16,045 nucleotides of DNA from Flavobacteriales bacterium. Its GTDB lineage: Bacteria > Bacteroidota > Bacteroidia > Flavobacteriales > BACL11. The position numbers and the translations under genes were made by a program. The stretch covers positions 1 through 16,045 of the forward strand of contig NZWA01000023.1 of assembly GCA_002697505.1 (NCBI GenBank). Direction: 5' to 3'. Below, piece by piece: positions 1 to 6,923 of the stretch; the stretch's first letter is position 1, and the number at the start of each line of letters is the position of its first letter. The notes under the pieces are model-generated. The model was not told the origin of the DNA, ran no database searches, and saw only the letters and a list, made by a program, of their open reading frames with translations.

Positions 1-675
1 AAAAATACAGCTAGTAGCTATTATACTTTATCAGAATTTTTAGATAAAATAAAAGAAACTCAAAAAAATAAGGATAACAAAACAATTATTTTATACACTC
101 ACGATAAGAATGAGCAACATTCTTATGTGAATGCTGCGACCAATAAAGGTTATGAAGTATTAGAATTATCAGGACCATTAGTGAGTCATTTAATTAGTAA
201 ACTTGAAAGCACTAATACTGATATACAATTTGTAAGAGTTGATGGTGATAGCATTGATAAGTTAATTGATAAGGGTGATGATGCAGTGTCTAAATTAGAT
301 GAAAAGCAACAAAAAAAGTTACAGGAAATGATTCAATCTGAAGTTGATAAATCTATTTACACTGTACAAACTCAAAACATGTCATCTGATGACTTACCAA
401 TACTAATTACTCAAAGTGAATTTATGAGAAGAATGAAAGAGCAACAACAACTTTCAGGAGGAGGTATGCAAATGTTTGGTGATATGCCTGAATCTTATAA
501 TGTTATCGTTAATACTAATCATGATTTAGTTTCTAAAATAATTTCTGAAAAGAATAAAAAGAAAAGAGTTGCAATAATTAAACAGATTTTTGATCTAGCA
601 TTACTTTCCCATGGGATGCTTAAAGGAGAGAAGTTAACAAGCTTTGTAGAAAGGAGCGTTTCATTAATTAAATAG
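1..675 (+). CDS. htpG: Molecular chaperone HtpG (Hsp90), C-terminal part, 5' truncated
   Basis: The frame is open from base 1 to the TAG stop at 673-675, giving 224 residues of a protein that begins outside the window. It matches the end of the middle domain and the C-terminal dimerisation domain of bacterial Hsp90. Recognisable segments are YTLSEFLDKI near the start, the HDKNEQHSY stretch, VSHLISKLE, the TQSEFMRRMKEQQQ segment followed by a Gly/Met-rich stretch, and NTNHDLVSKI. HtpG is a cytosolic ATP-dependent dimeric chaperone; the ATPase domain is not in this window. A GTG at 127 is internal and not a start. The protein lacks the eukaryotic MEEVD tail, as expected for a bacterial form. 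Identity is near certain. Confidence 0.95.
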   Translation, partial: KNTASSYYTLSEFLDKIKETQKNKDNKTIILYTHDKNEQHSYVNAATNKGYEVLELSGPLVSHLISKLESTNTDIQFVRVDGDSIDKLIDKGDDAVSKLDEKQQKKLQEMIQSEVDKSIYTVQTQNMSSDDLPILITQSEFMRRMKEQQQLSGGGMQMFGDMPESYNVIVNTNHDLVSKIISEKNKKKRVAIIKQIFDLALLSHGMLKGEKLTSFVERSVSLIK

Positions 676-694
676 TTATTTATTAATTAAATAA
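676..694. repeat. A/T-only inverted repeat directly after htpG
   Basis: TTATTTA (676-682) and TAAATAA (688-694) are perfect 7-bp complements around a 5-nt loop, starting on the base after the htpG stop. It could be a weak 3'-end hairpin for htpG. The stem has no G:C pair and there is no clear U-tract, so in this AT-rich background it may be chance. The rest of the 45-bp gap to the next gene shows no clear Bacteroidota promoter (TTTG / TAnnTTTG). Confidence 0.25.
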
Positions 695-720
695 TATTTA
701 TTTTCAAAAGTTTATTATTT

Positions 721-1809
721 ATGGATAATGTAAATAGTGATATTAGAATTTCTAGTACTTTATCATCTAATTTTTACTCATCAAAAAAAAAATTCAAAGA
801 AGTTATTGATAAGATATTTGCTAAAAGTTGGCATTTAATAACTGATGATACACATTTTGATGAAGAAAATTGTGTTTATCCATTTATTTTGATGGACAAT
901 GTTTTACCTGAGCCACTATTTTTAATTAAAAATAAGAACGGTATCGAATGTTTTTCTAATGTTTGTACTCATAGAGGTAATATTTTAGTTAAGTCACCTG
1001 GCAAAATACACAAAACTATTAATTGTAATTATCATGGAAGATCTTTTGATACAAATGGTAATTTTTTATTTATGCCCTGTACAGAAGGAATGGAAAATTT
1101 TCCATCGAATAAAGATAATTTACCTAAAATCTCAACTAAACAATGGAATCAATTTATATTTACTTCATTAGAACCAAAATTTATTTTTGAAGATTTGATA
1201 GTGGATGTTGATGCACGAGTTGGTTGGATGCCTATTTCAGATTTTGTTTTTAGAAAAGATTTGTCAAATGAATATTTAATTAATGCAAATTGGACTCTAT
1301 ATTGTGACAATTATTTAGAAGGATTTCATATCCCTTTTATTCACAAGGATTTAAATGCAGTATTAAATTATGAAGAATATAGTGTTGAGTGTTTTAAATA
1401 TTCAAATTTACAAATTGGTTATGCTAAAGACAAGGACCTATGTTTTGATTTGCCTAAATCCTCAATTGATTATGGTAAAAACATAGCTGCATATTATTTT
1501 TGGTTGTTTCCAAATATTATGCTTAATTTTTATCCTTGGGGATTATCAGTGAATCTTATTAAACCTTTATCTAATGGCAAAACAAAAGTAAATTTTTACT
1601 CCTATGTGTGGAAAGAAGAACTTTTAGATAAAGGAGCTGGAGCTGATGTTAATAAAGTTGAGCTAGAAGATCAAGAAGTTGTAACTAGTGTTCAAATGGG
1701 TGTTAGTTCAAGGTTATATAAATCAGGTAGATTTTCACCTAATATGGAACAAGGCGTCCATCACTTTCATACTATTATTAAAGATTTTATGTATGAAAAT
1801 GATAAATAA
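721..1809 (+). CDS. Rieske non-heme iron oxygenase, alpha (catalytic) subunit
   Basis: This 362-residue protein has the two-domain layout of Rieske oxygenases. The N-terminal [2Fe-2S] domain shows Cys82-x-His84 in CTHRGN and Cys102-x-x-His105 in CNYHG. The C-terminal catalytic domain carries the mononuclear iron site: DNYLEGFH with His203, then His208, and a likely third ligand Asp317 in VELEDQE. The residue three before His203, which bridges the two metal centres, is Glu200. Glu occurs there in carnitine oxygenase CntA, whereas naphthalene dioxygenase has Asp. The MGVSSRLY and SPNMEQGVHHFH segments near the end fit the choline/carnitine monooxygenase-like branch. The enzyme would be cytosolic and need a flavin/ferredoxin reductase, which is not encoded here. 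Substrate cannot be assigned; a quaternary-amine osmolyte is one possibility. Its 3' end overlaps the next gene. Confidence 0.88.
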   Translation: MDNVNSDIRISSTLSSNFYSSKKKFKEVIDKIFAKSWHLITDDTHFDEENCVYPFILMDNVLPEPLFLIKNKNGIECFSNVCTHRGNILVKSPGKIHKTINCNYHGRSFDTNGNFLFMPCTEGMENFPSNKDNLPKISTKQWNQFIFTSLEPKFIFEDLIVDVDARVGWMPISDFVFRKDLSNEYLINANWTLYCDNYLEGFHIPFIHKDLNAVLNYEEYSVECFKYSNLQIGYAKDKDLCFDLPKSSIDYGKNIAAYYFWLFPNIMLNFYPWGLSVNLIKPLSNGKTKVNFYSYVWKEELLDKGAGADVNKVELEDQEVVTSVQMGVSSRLYKSGRFSPNMEQGVHHFHTIIKDFMYENDK

Positions 1810-2791
1810 GTTTTTTCTTTTTATTTTATTTTTTAGTTTTTTGGATGTAAAATCTCAATGTAATGGATCTTTTCAATTGTGTGATAAGAAATATAATGAA
1901 GTTGCGTTTTTAACAACTCACAATGCATTTAATTCTTCTGAAGATAATTTTCAGTTTCCTAATCAAACTTACAATATTTTAAATCAATTAAATGCTGGAG
2001 TAAGAGGTCTCATGATTGATGTTTATGATATCAATGGAACACCAATGGTTTATCATAGTTTTTCAATTTTAGGATCGATTCCTTTACAAGATATATTCAA
2101 TGATATTAAAAGCTTTCTTGATTTGAATACTAATGAAATTGTTACGCTTATTTTAGAATGTTATATTGATGCTAACTCTATTGAAAATGTTTTACAACAA
2201 TCATTGCTTAATAATTATTTGTATTCAAAAGATTCTCAATCTAATTGGGCAACTTTAGATGAAATGATTAATTCTAATAAGAGACTTATTATTTTTTCAG
2301 ACCAAAATGATGCTTCTTCTTCTCAATCATGGTATCATTATGTTTGGGATTATGCAGTAGAAACACATTTTAGTGTAAGTGATATAAATGATTTTTCTTG
2401 CGAATATAATAGGGGAGATTCTATAAATGATCTGTTTATTTTTAACCATTTTTTAACTGACGATTTATTTGGTTACGGTCTCTACAATGAGTCTTTAAGT
2501 GTTAATAGTAATCCTTTTTTTATAGACAGAGTTACAAGTTGTTGGCAAAGTAAAAATAAATTTCCTAACTTTTTAACTGTAGATTTTGTTGAATTAGGAG
2601 ATGCTCAAACTGTCGTTAATCAGATTAATGATATGAATACTAATATAAATGAATCATTTTCGTCCATTGAAAAAATATTAATAGATGTAAAGGATATTTT
2701 AGGAAGATCAATAACAAGTGCTTCGCATAATAGAGTTGTTTTTCGTATCTATAATGATGGTTCAGTATCTAAACAACTTAATGTAAATTAA
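1793..2791 (+). CDS. Secreted PLC-like phosphodiesterase (PI-PLC X-like) with probable T9SS sorting domain
   Basis: The frame is open from 1688, but ATG 1793 (or 1799) is preferred because it puts a signal peptide at the N-terminus: MINKFFLF, then a Phe/Leu/Ile-rich core, then a possible cleavage in VKSQ. The start overlaps the Rieske gene by 17 (or 11) bp. Numbering from 1793 (332 residues), the TIM-barrel X domain shows THNAF (His43, Asn44), GVRGLMIDVYD (Asp76), YHSF (His88) and LILECY (Glu122). These correspond to the catalytic His pair and metal ligands of calcium-dependent PLCs, but Met74 takes the place of the first acidic metal ligand. The NQL..GVR.LM.D.YD pattern recalls the plant At5g67130-type family. 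The last ~40 residues, with DILGR (301-305) and FRIYNDGSV (317-325), resemble a type A T9SS C-terminal domain. The protein is predicted to be exported, then translocated across the outer membrane. The substrate (phosphoinositide, GPI or another phosphodiester) is unknown. Confidence 0.8.
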   Translation: MKMINKFFLFILFFSFLDVKSQCNGSFQLCDKKYNEVAFLTTHNAFNSSEDNFQFPNQTYNILNQLNAGVRGLMIDVYDINGTPMVYHSFSILGSIPLQDIFNDIKSFLDLNTNEIVTLILECYIDANSIENVLQQSLLNNYLYSKDSQSNWATLDEMINSNKRLIIFSDQNDASSSQSWYHYVWDYAVETHFSVSDINDFSCEYNRGDSINDLFIFNHFLTDDLFGYGLYNESLSVNSNPFFIDRVTSCWQSKNKFPNFLTVDFVELGDAQTVVNQINDMNTNINESFSSIEKILIDVKDILGRSITSASHNRVVFRIYNDGSVSKQLNVN

Positions 2792-2819
2792 TAACTATTA
2801 TCTAATAAATTAATTTAAA

Positions 2820-3761
2820 TTATAACTTATTAATAATATTATCTAAAGTATCATTATTTGTGTTTAGTTCATTTTCTAGTTCTTCAATTTTTTTTGATCT
2901 AGTTAATTCTTCATATTTTCTTAAACCCAAATCATCTTTTATTCTTTTGTGAAGCCAGAAAACCTCTTGTTTTTGTCTATTCTGATTAAATGTGTTATTA
3001 GATTTTATTTTAATAATATCATTATTAATAATTTTCCAAATTGATTGTATTCCTTCATTATTTATTGACGAACAATATCCAACATGAATTGGTTTTTCTC
3101 TGTTTAGATTTAAGAGGTCAACAGTATTTTTATATTGAATAGATGTATTTATTGCATTGCTTTTATTTGCTCCGTCCGCTTTATTTACAATTATTGCATC
3201 TGCAAATTCAATAATACCTCTTTTGATTCCTTGTAGTTCATCTCCAGCACCAGAAATCATTAATAGAAGAGTAAAATCAACTAAGTTATTAATGCTAATT
3301 TCACTTTGTCCAACGCCAACAGTTTCAATTATTATAATGTCATAACCTGCTGCTTCACATAGCGTTATAGTTTCTCTTGTTTTGTTAGCAACACCTCCCA
3401 AGAAGCCACTGCTTGGTGTTGGTCTAATAAAGGCATTTTGATCTGCTGATAGCTTTTCCATTCTACTTTTATCACCAAGAATACTTCCTCTTGTTTTTTC
3501 ACTAGATGGATCAATGGCTAATACCGCAACTTTATGTTTTTTTGAGGTTAAATATTTTCCAAAAGAATCAATGAATGTGCTTTTTCCAACTCCTGGTATA
3601 CCAGTAACCCCAATTCTTATAGAACTAAATTTTTCATTTTTACATTTTAATATGAGTTTTCTAGCGTTAACTTGATTATCAGTATTAGTACTTTCTATTA
3701 AAGTTATTGCTTTTGATAATGCGAGTTTACATCCTTTTTTTAAATCATTAAATAAATTCAT
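2820..3761 (-). CDS. meaB: MeaB/ArgK-type P-loop GTPase, B12 mutase chaperone
   Basis: The 313-residue protein is a G3E-class GTPase that loads and protects adenosylcobalamin in methylmalonyl-CoA mutase. Visible motifs are Walker A GIPGVGKS (54-61), the LAIDPSSEKTRGSILGDK segment (81-98) typical of MeaB, PTPSSGFLGG (114-123), the switch/Walker B region ETVGVGQSE (146-154) and the guanine-specificity motif NKAD (193-196). It is the last gene of the long minus-strand run; its ATG directly abuts the ridA stop codon with no gap, which suggests translational coupling. It converges on the PLC-like gene across 28 bp with no strong terminator. No mutase subunit is encoded in this window, so its partner must lie elsewhere. 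The C-terminal helical part matches the dimerisation extension of the family. Confidence 0.93.
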   Translation of the reverse strand: MNLFNDLKKGCKLALSKAITLIESTNTDNQVNARKLILKCKNEKFSSIRIGVTGIPGVGKSTFIDSFGKYLTSKKHKVAVLAIDPSSEKTRGSILGDKSRMEKLSADQNAFIRPTPSSGFLGGVANKTRETITLCEAAGYDIIIIETVGVGQSEISINNLVDFTLLLMISGAGDELQGIKRGIIEFADAIIVNKADGANKSNAINTSIQYKNTVDLLNLNREKPIHVGYCSSINNEGIQSIWKIINNDIIKIKSNNTFNQNRQKQEVFWLHKRIKDDLGLRKYEELTRSKKIEELENELNTNNDTLDNIINKL

Positions 3762-4142
3762 TTATTTAACAGCTATTGTTGATATTTCTACGTTAACGTT
3801 TTTTGGTAGTTTAGATACCTCAACTGCTTCTCTGGCAGGTGGATCACTTTTAAAGTATTTACTGTATACTTTATTGACTTCATTATAATCATCCATATTT
3901 TTCAAAAATATTGTACACTTAACTATATTATCAAAATTCATTTGAGCAGAGCTTAATATTTCAAATATATTTTTCATAATCATATCTGTTTCTTCTTTAA
4001 TACTACTATTGATTATTAAATTATTTTTTGGATTTATTGCGATTTGCCCTGAACAATAAAGAGTTTTGTCAACTAAAACTGCCTGACTGTATGGACCAAT
4101 AGCTGCGGGTGCATTTTTAGTATTTATAATTATTTTTTTCAT
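3762..4142 (-). CDS. ridA: RidA family enamine/imine deaminase
   Basis: The 126-residue length is typical for the YjgF/YER057c/UK114 family. Conserved features are APAAIGPYSQAV (11-22), the CSGQIAINP stretch, PPAREAVEV with Arg104 (equivalent to the essential Arg105) and VNVEIS with Glu119 near the C-terminus. RidA hydrolyses reactive 2-aminoacrylate and related imines, released by PLP enzymes such as serine/threonine dehydratase, to keto acids and ammonia in the cytosol, as a homotrimer. It lies between yggS (5-bp gap) and meaB (0-bp gap) in the long run. Its position near serC/serA and a PLP-homeostasis gene fits this role. All the residues I would expect for activity are present. Confidence 0.93.
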   Translation of the reverse strand: MKKIIINTKNAPAAIGPYSQAVLVDKTLYCSGQIAINPKNNLIINSSIKEETDMIMKNIFEILSSAQMNFDNIVKCTIFLKNMDDYNEVNKVYSKYFKSDPPAREAVEVSKLPKNVNVEISTIAVK

Positions 4143-4147
4143 GAATT

Positions 4148-4780
4148 TTAATTAAAAATTGAACTTCCAATGCGAACCATATTTGCATTGTTTTTTATAG
4201 CATGTATGAAGTCATTACTCATTCCCATTGATAAAATTTTAATATCATTATTTTTTATTGTTTCAAAAATATTAGATAAAAATGAAAATTCAGAGTTTAT
4301 AATAGTTATATCATCAGTATTTGTTGCCATTCCCATTAGGCCAATTATTTTAATATTGGTAAATTTTTTACTATCAGCAATAAATTCATATATTTCATTT
4401 TTGTCAACCCCAAACTTATTAGATTCTCTTGCAATTTTAACTTGAACTAAACATTTAATAACTTTATTTATTTTAACAGCTCTTTTATTAATTTCTTCAA
4501 GTAGTTTAATTGAATCAATGGAATGAATTAAATCGACATATTTAATAATATATTTAACCTTGTTTCTTTGTAAATGACCAATCATATGCCATTTAATATC
4601 GTCAGGCATAGTCTCTGCTTTTTTTGCTAGTTCAATAGCATTATTTTCGCCAAAAATTTTTTGTCCGTAAACATATGCTTCATGTATTGAAGAAATAGAT
4701 TGTTTTTTTGAAACAGCTACCAAGGTTACATTGTTTGGTATCAATTTTTGTAATCTAGTAATATTTTCACTTATACTCAT
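4148..4780 (-). CDS. YggS/PLPBP family pyridoxal-phosphate homeostasis protein
   Basis: This 210-residue protein has the single-domain alanine-racemase-like barrel of PLPBP proteins. The PLP lysine is Lys25 in AVSKKQ. Other family blocks are FGENNAIELAKKAE, WHMIGHLQRNKVKYI, LIHSIDS, KFGVDK, GLMGMATNT and the C-terminal MGMSNDFIHAI and VRIGSSIF. Family members bind PLP without known catalysis and buffer vitamin B6 and amino/keto acid pools. The protein ends at SIFN, several residues before the basic tail I would expect after IFG in most homologues, so its extreme C-terminus is slightly trimmed. It follows the DUF1015 gene by 1 bp and precedes ridA by 5 bp. Confidence 0.92.
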   Translation of the reverse strand: MSISENITRLQKLIPNNVTLVAVSKKQSISSIHEAYVYGQKIFGENNAIELAKKAETMPDDIKWHMIGHLQRNKVKYIIKYVDLIHSIDSIKLLEEINKRAVKINKVIKCLVQVKIARESNKFGVDKNEIYEFIADSKKFTNIKIIGLMGMATNTDDITIINSEFSFLSNIFETIKNNDIKILSMGMSNDFIHAIKNNANMVRIGSSIFN

Positions 4781-4781
4781 C

Positions 4782-5957
4782 TCAAAACTTATAAATTGTT
4801 AGACCTGATCTAAGTTTTGGTTCAATATATGTGCTTTTTGGTGGCATAAATTTATTATTGTCTGCTACGTCTTTAATTTCGTTAATTGTTATGGGTTTAA
4901 GAAAAAATGCAATATTGTATGATTTATTATTCATTGTATTTTTGACTTTTGAGAAATCAATATTATTAGCATAAAATTCTATCCTATCTGTTTTTCTCTC
5001 ATCTTTAATATTTAAAATTGGAAATAGTATATTATTGAATAAGATTGAAACACCGAGTCTACATATTTCATTATCAATATAACTATCTTTCTTTGGTTGT
5101 AATAAGTATTTCTGATTAGATTTAAACATTATTATTTCATTTTGTTTTTTTGGCACATCTAAATTTGTTTTTTTTACATAAAAATTTATTTCAAGTTTAT
5201 TAAATAGTTCAGAATCTTTAATGCTTGTTTTTACTAATCTGTTAAAGCTTGATATACGTAATTGTTCTTCGCTAATTAGCAAAGACATCATATTATTATT
5301 GTTTTTTAATTTACTAGTTGATGCACATCTATGATGTCCATCAGCAATATATACTTTTTTAATTTTTTCAAATTCTAGAGTTATGTTGTCAATTATTGTT
5401 TTGTTTGAAATTTTCCATAGTTTGTGGAGAACTTTATCTGTCGTTGTGAACTCATATTCTGCTCGACTTTTTTTAATTTTTTTGTATATTTTGTTAAGAT
5501 AGTTGTTGTTTTTATGTGCTAAAAGTATCGCGTCAGCTTGAAATCTTATTTCTTCTAAATATTCCAAAAACATTTTTTCTCTATTATGAATAGTATTCTC
5601 GTGTTTTTTAATATTATTATTGTTGTAGTCATCTGAACTTACAAGCGCTATTAAACCTACATATGATACTAAATTACAACCTTGTTCATATAAATAAAAA
5701 GAATTATTTTTATCAGAGATTAAAATATTATTATTACAAAATTCTTGAAATTTTTTTTTAACAAGTTTAAATTTTTCTTTACCAGAAAGTTTTTTTTCAA
5801 GATTAAAATCTGGATTGATAATTTGCAAAAAAGTATATGGGTTATTACTTATTTTTTCTGCAATAGTTTTATTAGAGTACGTTAAGTAAGATCTAGATGC
5901 AAATAAATTTGCCTTATCTCTAACTGGTCTAATTGCATTAAAAGGAATAATTTTCAC
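4782..5957 (-). CDS. DUF1015 family protein of the serC-serA operon
   Basis: The 391-residue protein starts at a GTG (5955-5957), 2 bp after the serA stop. The family start pattern PFNAIRPVRDKA confirms this start. Further DUF1015 signatures are VSSDDY followed by IKKHENT (around 117-122), IRFQADAIL, the IADGHHR motif (Asp206, His208, His209, Arg210) and the C-terminal MPPKSTYIEPKLRSGL. I know of no firmly established function. DUF1015 genes often sit beside serA and serC in Bacteroidota and Firmicutes, so a role in serine or phosphoserine metabolism is a reasonable inference. The DGHHR motif also resembles the nucleotide pocket of ParB/sulfiredoxin-like proteins, a fold that includes free-serine kinases. 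No signal peptide or membrane segment is visible, so it should be cytosolic. Confidence 0.88.
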   Translation of the reverse strand: MKIIPFNAIRPVRDKANLFASRSYLTYSNKTIAEKISNNPYTFLQIINPDFNLEKKLSGKEKFKLVKKKFQEFCNNNILISDKNNSFYLYEQGCNLVSYVGLIALVSSDDYNNNNIKKHENTIHNREKMFLEYLEEIRFQADAILLAHKNNNYLNKIYKKIKKSRAEYEFTTTDKVLHKLWKISNKTIIDNITLEFEKIKKVYIADGHHRCASTSKLKNNNNMMSLLISEEQLRISSFNRLVKTSIKDSELFNKLEINFYVKKTNLDVPKKQNEIIMFKSNQKYLLQPKKDSYIDNEICRLGVSILFNNILFPILNIKDERKTDRIEFYANNIDFSKVKNTMNNKSYNIAFFLKPITINEIKDVADNNKFMPPKSTYIEPKLRSGLTIYKF

Positions 5958-5959
5958 TT

Positions 5960-6922
5960 TTATTTTTTATTGTAAAATTTTATGATTTTTTCAGCCAGTT
6001 CAATCCCTACTCTTTTTTGTGCTTCTCTGGTAGCCGCTCCTATATGAGGTGTTAGTGATATGTTTTCTTGCATTAGCAGATGAATTGATGGAGTGGGTTC
6101 GTTTGAGAAAACATCTAAAGCCGCATATGCTAATTTTTTTTTCTCTAAAGAAAACATTAAAATATCTTCGTCTATTAAACCTCCTCTTGATGTATTAATT
6201 ATTCCAGCACCTGTTTTCATCAATTTAATTTCTTTCGAAGTAATAACAGGTTTATCATCAATTTTAGGGATATGTAAAGTTATAAAATCAGATTGTTCAA
6301 GAACTGTGTTTATAGGATCTGTTTCTATTGTAAAGGTTTTTTTAGAATCATCATAAAATTTAAGAGTTATGTTAGCTTCAGATATTGTTTTGTCATGAGC
6401 TAAAACTTTCATGCCTAAAGCTATTGCTATTCTTGCAACTTCCTGTCCAATTCTACCAAAACCAATAATACCTAATGTTTTACCAAAGAGTTCTTTTCCA
6501 GATGAATAACTTTTTTTTAATTTTTTAAAATCTTTTTCACCATCCATTGGCATTTTTCGGTTCGAGTCATATAAAGATCTAACCATTCCAAATAGGTGTG
6601 CAAATACAAGTTCTGCAACAGACAGAGATGATGCTTTAGGTGTATTAATGACTTTTATACCTTTATCAATGGCATATTCAACGTCAATATTGTCCATTCC
6701 AACTCCACCACGACCTATTAATTTTATACATGGACATTTATCTATAAGTTCTTTTCTAATTTTAGTTGCACTTCTAACTAAAATAACTTCATAATTATTT
6801 TTGTTAATTGAATCTACTAAGCTGTCTTGATTTATGTGTTCATTCGTAACATTAAAACCTTTTTTTCTCAACAAGTCTATTGCTGATTCTGATATTCCAT
6901 CATTTGCAAGTATATTTATCAT
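5960..6922 (-). CDS. serA: D-3-phosphoglycerate dehydrogenase, short form without ACT domain
   Basis: This is a 320-residue D-2-hydroxyacid dehydrogenase. It shows GRGGVGMDNID (70-80), the NAD-binding GFGRIG (154-159), and the catalytic triad Arg246 in NTSRGG, Glu275 in SNEP and His293 in TPHIGAAT. SerA oxidises 3-phosphoglycerate to 3-phosphohydroxypyruvate, the first committed step of serine synthesis. The family alone could include other hydroxyacid dehydrogenases, but the gene lies 1 bp downstream of serC, which fixes the assignment. It stops soon after the catalytic domain and lacks the C-terminal ACT domain of the ~410-residue E. coli enzyme, so classical allosteric inhibition by serine through ACT is not expected. 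Confidence 0.93.
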   Translation of the reverse strand: MINILANDGISESAIDLLRKKGFNVTNEHINQDSLVDSINKNNYEVILVRSATKIRKELIDKCPCIKLIGRGGVGMDNIDVEYAIDKGIKVINTPKASSLSVAELVFAHLFGMVRSLYDSNRKMPMDGEKDFKKLKKSYSSGKELFGKTLGIIGFGRIGQEVARIAIALGMKVLAHDKTISEANITLKFYDDSKKTFTIETDPINTVLEQSDFITLHIPKIDDKPVITSKEIKLMKTGAGIINTSRGGLIDEDILMFSLEKKKLAYAALDVFSNEPTPSIHLLMQENISLTPHIGAATREAQKRVGIELAEKIIKFYNKK

Positions 6923-6923
6923 T

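Noticed and set aside
618..632. Shine-Dalgarno-like AAAGGAG inside htpG
   Set aside because: It lies in the coding frame with no start codon and open gene following at a suitable distance.
1688..1792. Upstream ATG at 1688 as the start of the phosphodiesterase
   Set aside because: It would overlap the Rieske gene by 122 bp and bury the signal peptide behind 35 residues that have no family similarity. ATG 1793 or 1799 gives a normal export signal.
2787..2834. Possible bidirectional terminator between the convergent genes
   Set aside because: An 8-bp inverted repeat (ATTAATAA/TTATTAAT) flanks about 32 nt, and a TAATTTAAATTA palindrome lies inside, but all pairs are A:T and such repeats are expected by chance in this base composition.
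3157..3345. Plus-strand open frames opposite meaB, yggS, serA, efp, lpxA, lpxC and lpxD
   Set aside because: They are antisense to well-identified genes, have low-complexity translations and show no start context or family similarity.
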